A stretch of 64,000 nucleotides of DNA from Paludifilum halophilum (GTDB lineage Bacteria > Bacillota > Bacilli > Thermoactinomycetales > DSM-45169), in NCBI RefSeq assembly GCF_002245355.1, contig NZ_NOWF01000007.1:62001-126000 (forward strand), written 5' to 3'. Below are positions 41,277-49,961 of the stretch, in pieces. The notes under the pieces were generated by a model. That model worked only from the letters and a program-made list of their open reading frames with translations. It was not told where the DNA came from and did not search any database. Numbering within the stretch: position 1 is the first letter of the stretch; every line of letters begins with the position of its first letter. A program made the translations under genes and the position numbers.

Positions 41277-42706
41277 TCATCTTCACCCTTTTTTCCCTGA
41301 CGCTTTTGAAACCACTGACGGAACGATTCCTTACTCGGGGCAGGAAAGTCGCGAATCTCAGTCCAGGGTCGAACCGGCCCCGGACCGCTCTTCACGGAAT
41401 CCCCTTCGGTGAAGAAGGACATCACTCCAGGAGCGGCCCGGGTCCCTGTCTCATATAAGCGGGGAGAGGTGGCCGCCATCCGGAATCCCTTCATCGCCAA
41501 TCTCTCGCCGAAGGAGGATTGCTTCTCCTCTTCGACCATACGGCGGCGGTGCAGGATGAGGAGTTCGTGAAGAGGGATCTTCACCGGACAGGCATCGGTG
41601 CACGCCGCGCACAGACTGGAAGCGTAGGGAAGTTCCCCATAATCGTCGTAACCTCCCAAGAGCGGTGACAGAACAGCTCCGATCGGTCCCGGATAGATGG
41701 AGCCGTAGGCGTGTCCTCCGATATGACGGTAAATGGGACAGACGTTGATACAGGCGGCACAGCGGATACAATGAAGAGCGCTTTGGAATTCCGTCCCCAG
41801 GAGGTTGGAACGGCCGTTGTCCACGATAACGAGGTGAAACTCTTCCGGTCCGTCCGCGTCACGGTCCCCCTTGATCCCTGTCAAGCCGGTCACATAACTG
41901 GTCAACTTTTGGCCGACAGCGGAACGACAAAGAAGACTGACCAGGATGTCCAGCTCCTCCCAGGTAGGGACGATGCGTTCCATCCCCATCACCGCAATCT
42001 GCGTCTTGGGCAACGCTGTACAGAGGCGGGCGTTCCCTTCGTTAGTCACCAGGCTGACGGTGCCGGACTCGGCTACGGCAAAGTTACAACCGGTGATCCC
42101 GATGTCCGCCGCTAAAAACTCCCTCCGCAGTTGTTCCCGGGCGAAAGCGGCCATCTCCTCCGGTTGGGAAGTTTGGTCGTACCCGCGTTTTTCCTGTAAA
42201 ACCTCCCGGATCTGCTCCTTGTTTTTATGGAGAGAGGGCACCACGATATGAGAGGGATGGTCCCGGTCATCCAGTTGCAAGATGTACTCCGCCAAGTCGG
42301 TCTCAACCACCTCACAACCGATCTCCTCCAACGCGTCGTTCATGCCGATCTCTTCCGTCACCATCGACTTGGCTTTCACTACTTTTTTCCCTTTCTTTTT
42401 CTCCGCGACATTCCGGATATAACGGTTGGCTTCTTCTGCCGTCTGGGCAAAAAAGACATGTCCGCCTGACTCTTCTACCTTATCAGAAAGCTGTTCCAAG
42501 TAATAATCCAGATTCTCCATCGTGTGGGATCGGATCTCTTCTCCGAGGTTGCGCCACTCCTCCCAATCCCCCAATTCCTCAGCAGCCGACAATCGACGCT
42601 CTCCGAGACGCTCCTGCGCCGACCGAACCGCCCCCCGCATCAATGAGTCCTGGATCCCTTCATCCACCCGTTGGAAAAATTCCTTTTCTCCGATTTTCAC
42701 CGGCAT
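41273..42706 (-). CDS. lutB: Iron-sulfur lactate utilisation protein LutB
   Basis: About 477 residues. The N-terminal DUF162-like half ([20 protein letters not shown]) precedes two 4Fe-4S motifs: [20 protein letters not shown] and [19 protein letters not shown]. It passes electrons within the LutABC complex that oxidises lactate to pyruvate. The ATG at 42704-42706 ([11 protein letters not shown]) has AAGGGGTG 8 bases upstream; an earlier ATG at 42727 overlaps the lutA stop and is less likely. ATGA overlap with lutC. Confidence 0.9.
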   Translation of the reverse strand: MPVKIGEKEFFQRVDEGIQDSLMRGAVRSAQERLGERRLSAAEELGDWEEWRNLGEEIRSHTMENLDYYLEQLSDKVEESGGHVFFAQTAEEANRYIRNVAEKKKGKKVVKAKSMVTEEIGMNDALEEIGCEVVETDLAEYILQLDDRDHPSHIVVPSLHKNKEQIREVLQEKRGYDQTSQPEEMAAFAREQLRREFLAADIGITGCNFAVAESGTVSLVTNEGNARLCTALPKTQIAVMGMERIVPTWEELDILVSLLCRSAVGQKLTSYVTGLTGIKGDRDADGPEEFHLVIVDNGRSNLLGTEFQSALHCIRCAACINVCPIYRHIGGHAYGSIYPGPIGAVLSPLLGGYDDYGELPYASSLCAACTDACPVKIPLHELLILHRRRMVEEEKQSSFGERLAMKGFRMAATSPRLYETGTRAAPGVMSFFTEGDSVKSGPGPVRPWTEIRDFPAPSKESFRQWFQKRQGKKGEDE

Positions 42707-42723
42707 GTTTTCATCACCCCTTT

Positions 42724-43446
42724 TCACCGACTGTTTAGCACCTGTGCGATATGCATGACCCGGACCGGTTTCCCTTTTCGGTGAACCCGCCCTGCGATAT
42801 TCATCAGGCAGCCGCTGTCAGAGCCAATCAAAACTTCTGCACCGGTTTCCTCGACCTTTTGGACTTTCTCATCCACCATCTGCTCCGAAATCGGCACCAT
42901 TTTGACAGCAAAAGTCCCACCGAAACCGCAACAATCCTGGGCGTTGGGCAACGGTGTCACCGCCAGACCCTCCACGCGGCGCAACAGTTTCATCGGTGCA
43001 TCCCGGACCCCGAGCAGTCGTGTCATATGGCAGGAAGGATGGTAAGTCGCTTTGGCTTTCAAGCAGGCCCCCACCTCTTCCACCTTCAATACCTCCACCA
43101 GGAACTGTGTCAATTCGCGGGTCTTGCCGGCGAGAGCACGGGCTTTTTCCCGCCACTCCTCTTCTCTTTCACCTTGAAACAATTGGTCGTATTCATGGAT
43201 CATCGCTGCACAGGACCCCGAAGGGGTCACAACATATTCAGCGGGTTCAAAGGTGCGAATCATATGTTTTGCGATCTCTTTCGTCTCCTTGTGATAGCCG
43301 CTGTTATACGCCGGTTGGCCGCAACAGGTCTGGGCGGAAGGGAAATCCACCTCACAGCCCAACCGTTCCAATATTTCTACCGTGTCCTTTCCCACTCCGG
43401 GATAAAAAAGATCCCCCAAGCAAGTGATAAAAAGTGAAACCTTCAC
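42724..43446 (-). CDS. lutA: Lactate utilisation protein LutA (CCG-domain)
   Basis: About 240 residues. Two Cys-Cys-Gly domains are visible: [20 protein letters not shown] (about residue 55) and [20 protein letters not shown] (about 175), with [11 protein letters not shown] and [12 protein letters not shown] supplying further Cys. These hold a noncubane 4Fe-4S centre in the lactate dehydrogenase complex. The GTG at 43444-43446 follows GAGGGG by 7 bases and gives the expected [15 protein letters not shown] start; the open frame extends to 43500. First gene of lutABC. Confidence 0.9.
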   Translation of the reverse strand: MKVSLFITCLGDLFYPGVGKDTVEILERLGCEVDFPSAQTCCGQPAYNSGYHKETKEIAKHMIRTFEPAEYVVTPSGSCAAMIHEYDQLFQGEREEEWREKARALAGKTRELTQFLVEVLKVEEVGACLKAKATYHPSCHMTRLLGVRDAPMKLLRRVEGLAVTPLPNAQDCCGFGGTFAVKMVPISEQMVDEKVQKVEETGAEVLIGSDSGCLMNIAGRVHRKGKPVRVMHIAQVLNSR

Positions 43447-43527
43447 TGCCACACCCCTCTCCGAATGTTCCGCGATGGTTGAAGCCCCACCATCATCCAA
43501 AGGGTGGGACTTCGTAACAGCGAATAT

Positions 43528-44301
43528 CTATTCGGCTATTGACACCGTCTGTACCGGTAGGCCGGTCTTTTCAAGCTCTTTCAAAACCGAAGGGGCTGTT
43601 TGATCATCCGTAATCACTTCATCCAGATCTCTGAAATCGGAAAACACCTTAAACGCCTTCACACCAAATTTACTGTGATCGACCAACAGGTAGCTGTAGT
43701 CGGCAATGGAAATCATGCGATGTTTAAGAGTGGCTTGCCACTCGTTGGAATCGCTCAATCCATACTGAACATCCGCTCCTCCACAGGAAAAAAACAACTT
43801 GTTCACATGATATCCTTCCAACGACCGCTCAGCCAGGGGGCCGATGAAAGAAAGGGACTGCGGAGATAAAGCGCCGCCTGTGGAAATCACGCGTACATGC
43901 AGATGATCCGCCAGCTCCATGGCCACTTTGATCGAATGAGTCAATACCGTCAGCCGCATGTCCGGAAGCAACCGTGCCATTTGCCAAGCCGTTGTGCTCG
44001 CGTCCAGGAGAATCGTATCCCCTTCCTCAACCTTTTTCACGGCTTCCCGGGCAATCGCCTTCTTTTCAGCTACATTTTTAATTTCCCGCTCTTGAAAGGG
44101 CATCTCCTGCTCGGGGTCTTTTTTCACAGTCACAGCCCCGCCGTGGCTGCGGAGCAATTTTCCCTTCGACTCCAACTTTTTCAAATCATACCGAATCGTC
44201 TCCTCTGTCACCTGAAAACGTTTGGCCAATTCGGTCACACGAATGCTTCCCTCCCGATTGACCACCGCTACAATCTCGTGTCGCCGTTCCACTGCCAGCA
44301 T
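43528..44301 (-). CDS. rhaR: DeoR-family rhamnose regulator RhaR
   Basis: 257 residues. The N-terminal DeoR winged helix is ERRHEIVAVVNREGSIRVTE, then RFQVTEETIRYDLKKLESKG. The C-terminal sensor domain (DASTTAWQMARLL, SFIGPLAERSLEGYHVNKLF) has the sugar-phosphate-isomerase fold that binds phosphorylated sugars. Gene order (RhaEW, RhaA, RhaB around it) matches the Bacillus subtilis yulB context, where the protein represses rhamnose genes. AGGAGG is 9 bases before the ATG. Confidence 0.85.
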   Translation of the reverse strand: MLAVERRHEIVAVVNREGSIRVTELAKRFQVTEETIRYDLKKLESKGKLLRSHGGAVTVKKDPEQEMPFQEREIKNVAEKKAIAREAVKKVEEGDTILLDASTTAWQMARLLPDMRLTVLTHSIKVAMELADHLHVRVISTGGALSPQSLSFIGPLAERSLEGYHVNKLFFSCGGADVQYGLSDSNEWQATLKHRMISIADYSYLLVDHSKFGVKAFKVFSDFRDLDEVITDDQTAPSVLKELEKTGLPVQTVSIAE

Positions 44302-44340
44302 AAACGTTTCCTCCTGCCTTTACTACAACCATCATCGATA

Positions 44341-45834
44341 TCACCCTGATTGTAACACCTTTTGGAATCGATCATAGGCCTCATTCCATGCGGTAGTGGA
44401 TGAAGGTTCATAAGTTCTCCGGGGAAAGGAACGGGCGACGAGCTCCCGCCCCTCAGAAAGGGATGCGACTTCCTTGGCGGCCATCAACTGGACGATGAGA
44501 TTTCCGGCCCCGCTGGATTCGATCGGTCCCGCGATCACCGGACGTCCGCATGCATCCGCCGTCCACTGGCACAGTCGTTCATTTTGAATACCTCCACCCA
44601 CCATGTGCAATACGTCCATCTTTTTACCCACCAGTTCCTCGAGGTGATTCAGCACCCACCGATATTTCATGACCAGACTTTCCGTCACCGTTCGAATCAA
44701 GGCGCCATTCGAGTCGGGGATCGGTTGTCCGCTTCGCCGACACGATTCCCGGATGCGCCCGGACATGCCACCCGGGGCTAAAAATTGCGGATCATCGGGG
44801 TCGATAAACGCTGTAAAAGGCTCCGCCTCCCCGGTCTCATCCATCAGCTCATCCCATGTATAGAAAACCCCTTCTCGTTCCCATTCCCGCTTGATTTCTT
44901 GCAGTAACCACAAGCCCATAATATTTTTCAACAGCCGGAAAGATCCCTCGACACCGCCTTCATTGGTAAAGTTTAGGGACAGCGCACGCTCCGATAAAAC
45001 GGGTTGATTCACTTCCGTCCCCAACAGAGACCAGGTCCCGCAAGAGAGATAGGCGTAGGAATCGGACGAAGACGGAACAGCCGCCACCGCTGAACCGGTA
45101 TCGTGAGTAGCCACCGAAACAACGGAAAAGTCCATTCCGCCCAGTTCTTCCGAGACCAAGGGCAGCAACCTGCCGAGTTCTGTTCCCGGGGGGACAATCC
45201 CGGTAAACAAATGCCGGGGAATATCCATCCGATCGAGCAGAGGCCGGGACCATGTCCCCCGGGTCGGATCGTACAACTGAGTGGTTGTGGCATTGGTAAA
45301 TTCAGTCACCTTCTCACCGGTTAAAAAATAATGGAAAAGATCCGGAATCATCAACAAAGTATGAGCCTGTTCCAAATGGGGGTGACCGGTTTCTCTCATC
45401 GCCGACAGCTGGCAAAGGGTATTAAAGGGCAAAAATTGAATCCCGGTCTGCCGGAAAATTTCCTCGCGGGGGATCTGCCGACCCACTTTTTCCATGATTC
45501 CCTCGGTGCGGCGGTCCCGATAGTGCACCGGATTGCTCAGTAAATGACCGGAACGGTCCAACAGTCCGTAGTCAACCGCCCAACTGTCCACCCCCAAGGA
45601 AACAATCGGTCCATCCTCTTTTCGAACCCTGCCAATCCCCAGCAATACTTGCTGATAAAGATGTAAAAGATCCCAGTACAACGTACCGAGCAGGGAAACG
45701 GGTTTGTTTTCAAAACGGTGAACCTCCCCTACGTTCAACCGCTCCCCGTCAAATTCCCCGGTCAACACCCGTCCGCTCGATGCACCGAGATCGACCGCCA
45801 GCCCTTTCCATGCCGTACGTGTGGTGCCGACCAT
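44341..45834 (-). CDS. rhaB: L-rhamnulokinase RhaB
   Basis: About 497 residues, FGGY carbohydrate kinase. The N-terminal phosphate-1 motif is AVDLGASSGRVLTGEFDG; SLGVDSWAVDYGLLDRSG, VATHDTGSAVAAVPSSSDSY and the C-terminal MVGGGIQNERLCQWTADACG and GAGNLIVQLMAAKEVAS complete the ATPase core. It phosphorylates L-rhamnulose at O1. The ATG at 45832-45834 follows GGGGAGAAG; the longer frame to 45975 runs into the repeat element and is not protein-like. Confidence 0.9.
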   Translation of the reverse strand: MVGTTRTAWKGLAVDLGASSGRVLTGEFDGERLNVGEVHRFENKPVSLLGTLYWDLLHLYQQVLLGIGRVRKEDGPIVSLGVDSWAVDYGLLDRSGHLLSNPVHYRDRRTEGIMEKVGRQIPREEIFRQTGIQFLPFNTLCQLSAMRETGHPHLEQAHTLLMIPDLFHYFLTGEKVTEFTNATTTQLYDPTRGTWSRPLLDRMDIPRHLFTGIVPPGTELGRLLPLVSEELGGMDFSVVSVATHDTGSAVAAVPSSSDSYAYLSCGTWSLLGTEVNQPVLSERALSLNFTNEGGVEGSFRLLKNIMGLWLLQEIKREWEREGVFYTWDELMDETGEAEPFTAFIDPDDPQFLAPGGMSGRIRESCRRSGQPIPDSNGALIRTVTESLVMKYRWVLNHLEELVGKKMDVLHMVGGGIQNERLCQWTADACGRPVIAGPIESSGAGNLIVQLMAAKEVASLSEGRELVARSFPRRTYEPSSTTAWNEAYDRFQKVLQSG

Positions 45835-45854
45835 TCTTCTCCCCCTCTTCGTAT

Positions 45855-46141
45855 TAGGGCGTGTTTGATAATTCTCGATCACGATTGTTAACAGGGTGTC
45901 GGAGCCGATTTCCGACTCGGCGCCGGATTGCCCTCCCACAGATGTGAAACGGCCCGGCGGCCAAAAGAAAAGCATAGTGGCCGCTAAGCGGTTCGGTCCT
46001 CCGAAAACTCCGCTAGGTTGTCGGGCATAGGAGACCCGAGAGAAAAGCGATCGAGACGAGACTTGTGCCCTTTGGGTGCAAACGTCGCTACGCTGGAAAT
46101 CGGCATCCAGCTACTTTCGGCAATCGACCAGACACGCCCTA
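45855..46141. mobile_element. MITE-like element in the rha operon, copy 3
   Basis: 287 bp bounded by TAGGGCGTGTTTGAT (left) and, inverted, TAGGGCGTGTCTGGT (right), with outer TA on both sides that may be a target duplication. No ORF is supported. It shares GTGCCC..TGGGTGCAAA..GTCGCT and CTCCGCT words in the same order with the element at 3086-3348. Its right end supplies the stop codon of the upstream transducer-like gene. Confidence 0.6.
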
Positions 46142-46522
46142 GTTGTCGCCGCTGTTTCCCCGGTAGGCCATGGTTGTCATCAAAGCCATCTCGGGCTGTG
46201 TCGTATCCATCCGGGAATATTGGACCATGATGGGAACGTCGGACTCCACCAGAATCGAATAGGGAACACCGGGCGGAACCCTTTGACCGTCTTCGCTTTT
46301 CAGCTGATCCAACCGGACATGGCGGGTGCGGACAGCCGGACATTCGACTGGAAACCCCGTGACCGGCTCCCGATCCTCAAAAAACAAGGTCAACTCGACT
46401 TGGGCATCCCTTTCCCCCGTGTTGAGAAGACAGACCGCTTCGTGGCTGGGAAAACGGCCGGAACTGTGCTCCGGAAAATAGGCATCCGGAACCAACCACA
46501 CTTTTCCCCCGTACGGTTTCAC
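46139..46522 (-). CDS. ASRT-like (sensory rhodopsin transducer family) protein
   Basis: 127 residues matching the Anabaena sensory rhodopsin transducer family: WLVPDAYFPEHSSGRFPSHE, AVCLLNTGERDAQVELTLFF, VPYSILVESDVPIMVQYSRM and MALMTTMAYRG are all typical. No rhodopsin is encoded nearby. In Firmicutes these soluble beta-sandwich proteins often sit in sugar-use operons and probably bind a carbohydrate or act as small regulators. It lies between rhaA and rhaB, where Bacillus has the mutarotase RhaM, so a rhamnose-binding or mutarotase-like role is a guess. Its TAG stop is formed by the end of the inserted repeat element, so the original C-terminus may have been slightly longer. Confidence 0.8.
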   Translation of the reverse strand: MKPYGGKVWLVPDAYFPEHSSGRFPSHEAVCLLNTGERDAQVELTLFFEDREPVTGFPVECPAVRTRHVRLDQLKSEDGQRVPPGVPYSILVESDVPIMVQYSRMDTTQPEMALMTTMAYRGNSGDN

Positions 46523-46546
46523 TTTTTCTCCCCCTTTTCGGTTTCC

Positions 46547-47773
46547 TTACCAACTGGCACCGCCGATGCCTCGCTCCTGAATTTTTTCCAGGTAACCGCT
46601 TTCGAAAAAGGCCTGCATCGGATCTTGCGGGAGGCCCATTTCCTCCCGTACCACCTGCAACAAAGGTTCGACATCTTGTTCAAATGCCTCGCGTATGAGG
46701 GCCTCCGCCCGGAGGACATCCTGATCGGCCTGCGCCTCGGACAAAGCCTCCCAATGAATCAACAGCGCTTTAGCGAAATAGGTCTGCACATTGAGCACGG
46801 AACGGATCATCGCCGGGATCTTCGGCTCGATATTATGACTTTGGTCGATCATATAAGCGATCCGCTGAGCCGTTTTTTGTACACTGGGGCGGCGATCATC
46901 CCGCAAGGCGGCCAGAATCTGATAAAAAATGAGAAACAGTTCGTACGGATTGGTCGTACCGACGATCAAATCATCATCCGCATATTTGCGCGAGTTGAAG
47001 TGAAACCCGCCGAGCCGCTCTTCATCCAGGAGGATGGCAACGATGTGTTCCACATTAGTCCCCTGGGGATGGTGACCGGTGTCAACGAGCACTTCCGCTT
47101 GCGGCCCCAGCTTTAAGGCCGTATTGTAAGCCATCCCCCAATCGGCCAAATCGGTATGGTAGAATGCCGGTTCAAAAAACTTATATTCGATCAACAGTCG
47201 CATATCGTCATCCAGGGCCTGATACGTCTCACGAAGGGCCTCTTCCATCCAATGTTTTCGCTGTCGAATATCGGCTTGACCCGGATAATTCGTCCCGTCA
47301 GCGAGCCACAGGCTTACGATATCGGATCCAACCGCTTTTGCAATCTCCACACATTGAAGGAGGTGATCGATCGCTTTCCGGCGGACGGATTGATCCGCGT
47401 TGGTAATGCTTCCAAACATGTAGTCATCTTCTTGAAAAAGATTCGGATTGACGGCGCCGATCCGAAGACCGAGAGATTCCGCATGTTCCCGCAATCGGCC
47501 GTAATCCTCCACCTGATCCCAGGGGATGTGTACAGCGACAGAGGGACTCATCCCTGTCAACCGATGGACTTGGGCCGCATCCTCCAATTTTTCAAAGGGG
47601 GTTCGGGGAACCCCCGCTTTCTTAAAGACTTTGAACCGGGTCCCCGAGTCCCCGTACCCCCAGGAAGGAGTCTCGATTTTCAATCCCTTCAATGTCTGTT
47701 TCACAGCCTCTAACTCGATTCCACGGCTGCGCTGATGAGCCTCAAACACCTGAATTCTCGCATCGTTCATCAT
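46547..47773 (-). CDS. rhaA: L-rhamnose isomerase RhaA (RhaI type)
   Basis: About 408 residues, TIM-barrel isomerase of the shorter RhaI/Pseudomonas type rather than the Escherichia type. Metal-binding residues are visible in LIEYKFFEPAFYHTDLADWG (Glu/Lys), VLVDTGHHPQGTNVEHIVA (Asp, His), GGFHFNSRKYADDDL and the His of SVAVHIPWDQV. It converts L-rhamnose to L-rhamnulose. The ATG at 47771-47773 follows AAGGGGGC by about 5 bases. It lies 25 bases upstream of the ASRT-like gene in the same transcript. Confidence 0.9.
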   Translation of the reverse strand: MMNDARIQVFEAHQRSRGIELEAVKQTLKGLKIETPSWGYGDSGTRFKVFKKAGVPRTPFEKLEDAAQVHRLTGMSPSVAVHIPWDQVEDYGRLREHAESLGLRIGAVNPNLFQEDDYMFGSITNADQSVRRKAIDHLLQCVEIAKAVGSDIVSLWLADGTNYPGQADIRQRKHWMEEALRETYQALDDDMRLLIEYKFFEPAFYHTDLADWGMAYNTALKLGPQAEVLVDTGHHPQGTNVEHIVAILLDEERLGGFHFNSRKYADDDLIVGTTNPYELFLIFYQILAALRDDRRPSVQKTAQRIAYMIDQSHNIEPKIPAMIRSVLNVQTYFAKALLIHWEALSEAQADQDVLRAEALIREAFEQDVEPLLQVVREEMGLPQDPMQAFFESGYLEKIQERGIGGASW

Positions 47774-47809
47774 GGGAGCCCCCTTTTTCAAATTTTTTGA
47801 TCGGGATTC

Positions 47810-49882
47810 TTATCGTGTGAAAGCCGCCGGCACGCCTCCGTCCACTGTGATCATGCAACCAGTGGTTTTGGCCGCTTTGGATGAAGCCAAAAAGGCGATC
47901 GCCTCGGCGACATCCTTCGGAAGCACATTCTCCTTCAGGGTGGTTCGTTGACGGTAATGCTCTTCCAATTGATCCGGTTCAATCCCATAAGCGGCCGCCC
48001 GCTCTTTCCGCCACCGGGAATTCCAGATCGCCGACCCTTGCAGTACCGCATCGGGGAGGACAGTGTTCACACGGATACCATAGGATCCGCCCTCTGCGGC
48101 GATGCAACGGGCCAAGTGTGCTTCCGCCGCTTTGGCGGTGCTGTAAGCTCCGGCGTTTTTGCCGGCATAAACGGAATTTTTGGAACCGACAAACACCATG
48201 GAACCTCCGGTTCCCTGCTGTTTCATGAGATGGAAGGCTTCCCGGGCGACGAGGAAATAACCGGTGGCCAGCACATTCATGTTTAAGTTCCACTCGTCGA
48301 GGGAGGTTTCATCCAGGGGGCTGGACGTCGCCAAGCCCGCATTGTTCACCACGATATCGACACCGCCGTAGAAGCGAACCGCTTCCCGGTAAGCTGACTG
48401 CACCTTCCCTTCATCCGTGACGTCCAGTTCCACCGCCAGGGCCCTTCCTTCGCCGGCCTGTTCGTTCAACTCATCAGCTAACTGTTCCGCGCCGTCCCGA
48501 TTCAAGTCGGCCAACACGACGTGGGCCCCTTGCTGAACCAGATGACGGGCCGCCGCACTGCCGATACCGCCGGCTCCTCCGGTAATCAAGGCAACCTGTC
48601 TGGAAAACTCCGCTTCCGGAGGAGCGAGGGACAGCTTATACAGCTCCAGAGGCCAGTATTCCACACCGAAGGACTCTGCCTCGTTGAGGGACACAAAATT
48701 CCCCAGCACCGAAGTCCCCTTCATCACGGCGATCGCGCGATGATACAGCGCCGCACTCACTCTAGCCATCACTTTGCTCTTACCGGTGGTCACCATCCCG
48801 AGGCCGGGGATGAGGATCACCCGGGGAACCGGCTCAAACATGGTGTCGCTTTCCCCTTTATAACGATCAAAGTAGGCCCGGTACGCCTCTTCATAACGGC
48901 TGATACCCTCTTTGAGCCGGCGAATGAGATCCGTAACATCCCGAGTGGCGGGGTTCCAATCCACATACAGCGGAACGCGTTTCGTATGGACCAGATGATC
49001 GGGACACGCGGCCCCGACTTGGGACAGTCGCGGGGCGTCTGCACTGTTGACAAACTGCATCACGTCGTCCGTATCATCGAAATGGACAATCATCTTTTTT
49101 CCGGCCCCGACCAAGCCGCGAACCGACGGAAGAACCTCGGCGATGATCCGCTTGCGTTCATCCGGTTTCAACGGATCATATTCGGCCCCGTTAAACAGCC
49201 TTTCACCCGCGTTTTCTACCCGTTGGGCGATATAATCTTCAGCCTCTTGGATGATCTGGATCGTCGAATGATAGCACTCTTCCGAGGTGTCGCCCCAGGT
49301 GACGAGACCGTGCTTTTCCATCAACACCAGCTCGGCCTTCGGATGACTGCGCACCCGCTCGGCAATCATTTTTGACAACTGGAATCCGGGGCGGATATAG
49401 GGAACCCAAACAAAACGGTCTCCGTATATGTTCTGAGCAATCTCCTTTCCGTTATCGGAACAGCAAATGCTGATGATCGCGTCCGGGTGCGTGTGATCCA
49501 CATGCTTAAACGGTAAAAACGCATGGAGAAGCGTTTCGATCGACATGCGGGGGTGGTTCTGATCCATCATACAATGGGTGAGATCGGAGACCATTTCTTC
49601 ATCACTCATCTCTTCCCGTTCCATCAGCGGGAGGACATCATCCAGCTTTAATGCCGTAAAATGTTTGGCTTTCATCGTCGCAAGATCCGACCCGCTTCCT
49701 TTGACCCACATCACAGAAACCTCTCGACCGCGGAAATCGGTTTCCGTTGTCTTCATGGACGTATTTCCGCCGCCCCAGTTGGCGACCGTACGATCTTGAC
49801 CAAGTCGATTGGAACGGTAAACGAGTTCTTCGATCCCCTGCAGCGAATCGGCTTTCTGCTTCTCCCAAAGGTTCACCGGCAT
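47810..49882 (-). CDS. rhaEW: Bifunctional rhamnulose-1-phosphate aldolase/lactaldehyde dehydrogenase RhaEW
   Basis: About 690 residues. The N-terminal class II aldolase domain has NWGGGNTSMKTTETDFRGRE, HVDHTHPDAIISICCSDNGK (zinc His) and LVLMEKHGLVTWGDTSEECY. The C-terminal short-chain dehydrogenase domain has ALITGGAGGIGSAAARHLVQ, NNAGLATSSPLDE and the catalytic YSTAKAAEAHLARC. The fusion cleaves L-rhamnulose-1-phosphate into DHAP and L-lactaldehyde and oxidises the latter to lactate. The ATG at 49880-49882 has GGAGGG 6 bases upstream. It heads the rhaEW-rhaA-ASRT-rhaB-rhaR unit. Confidence 0.92.
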   Translation of the reverse strand: MPVNLWEKQKADSLQGIEELVYRSNRLGQDRTVANWGGGNTSMKTTETDFRGREVSVMWVKGSGSDLATMKAKHFTALKLDDVLPLMEREEMSDEEMVSDLTHCMMDQNHPRMSIETLLHAFLPFKHVDHTHPDAIISICCSDNGKEIAQNIYGDRFVWVPYIRPGFQLSKMIAERVRSHPKAELVLMEKHGLVTWGDTSEECYHSTIQIIQEAEDYIAQRVENAGERLFNGAEYDPLKPDERKRIIAEVLPSVRGLVGAGKKMIVHFDDTDDVMQFVNSADAPRLSQVGAACPDHLVHTKRVPLYVDWNPATRDVTDLIRRLKEGISRYEEAYRAYFDRYKGESDTMFEPVPRVILIPGLGMVTTGKSKVMARVSAALYHRAIAVMKGTSVLGNFVSLNEAESFGVEYWPLELYKLSLAPPEAEFSRQVALITGGAGGIGSAAARHLVQQGAHVVLADLNRDGAEQLADELNEQAGEGRALAVELDVTDEGKVQSAYREAVRFYGGVDIVVNNAGLATSSPLDETSLDEWNLNMNVLATGYFLVAREAFHLMKQQGTGGSMVFVGSKNSVYAGKNAGAYSTAKAAEAHLARCIAAEGGSYGIRVNTVLPDAVLQGSAIWNSRWRKERAAAYGIEPDQLEEHYRQRTTLKENVLPKDVAEAIAFLASSKAAKTTGCMITVDGGVPAAFTR

Positions 49883-49961
49883 TCTCATCCCTCCAAATGT
49901 ATTTTTGTTTACTTTTGATTATATCTGTTTAATCGAGAAAACGGAAGGGGAAATATCAAAG

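Noticed and set aside
46139-46522. Link to a light-sensing rhodopsin
   Set aside because: The family name suggests it, but no rhodopsin or photosensory gene is nearby and the context is sugar use.
46076-47116. 346-residue plus-strand ORF
   Set aside because: Spans the repeat element, the ASRT-like gene and rhaA in antisense; no family features.
49862-49961. CcpA cre site upstream of rhaEW
   Set aside because: An AT-rich region with a TATAAT-like -10 is present but no convincing cre match (TGWAANCGNTNWCA).
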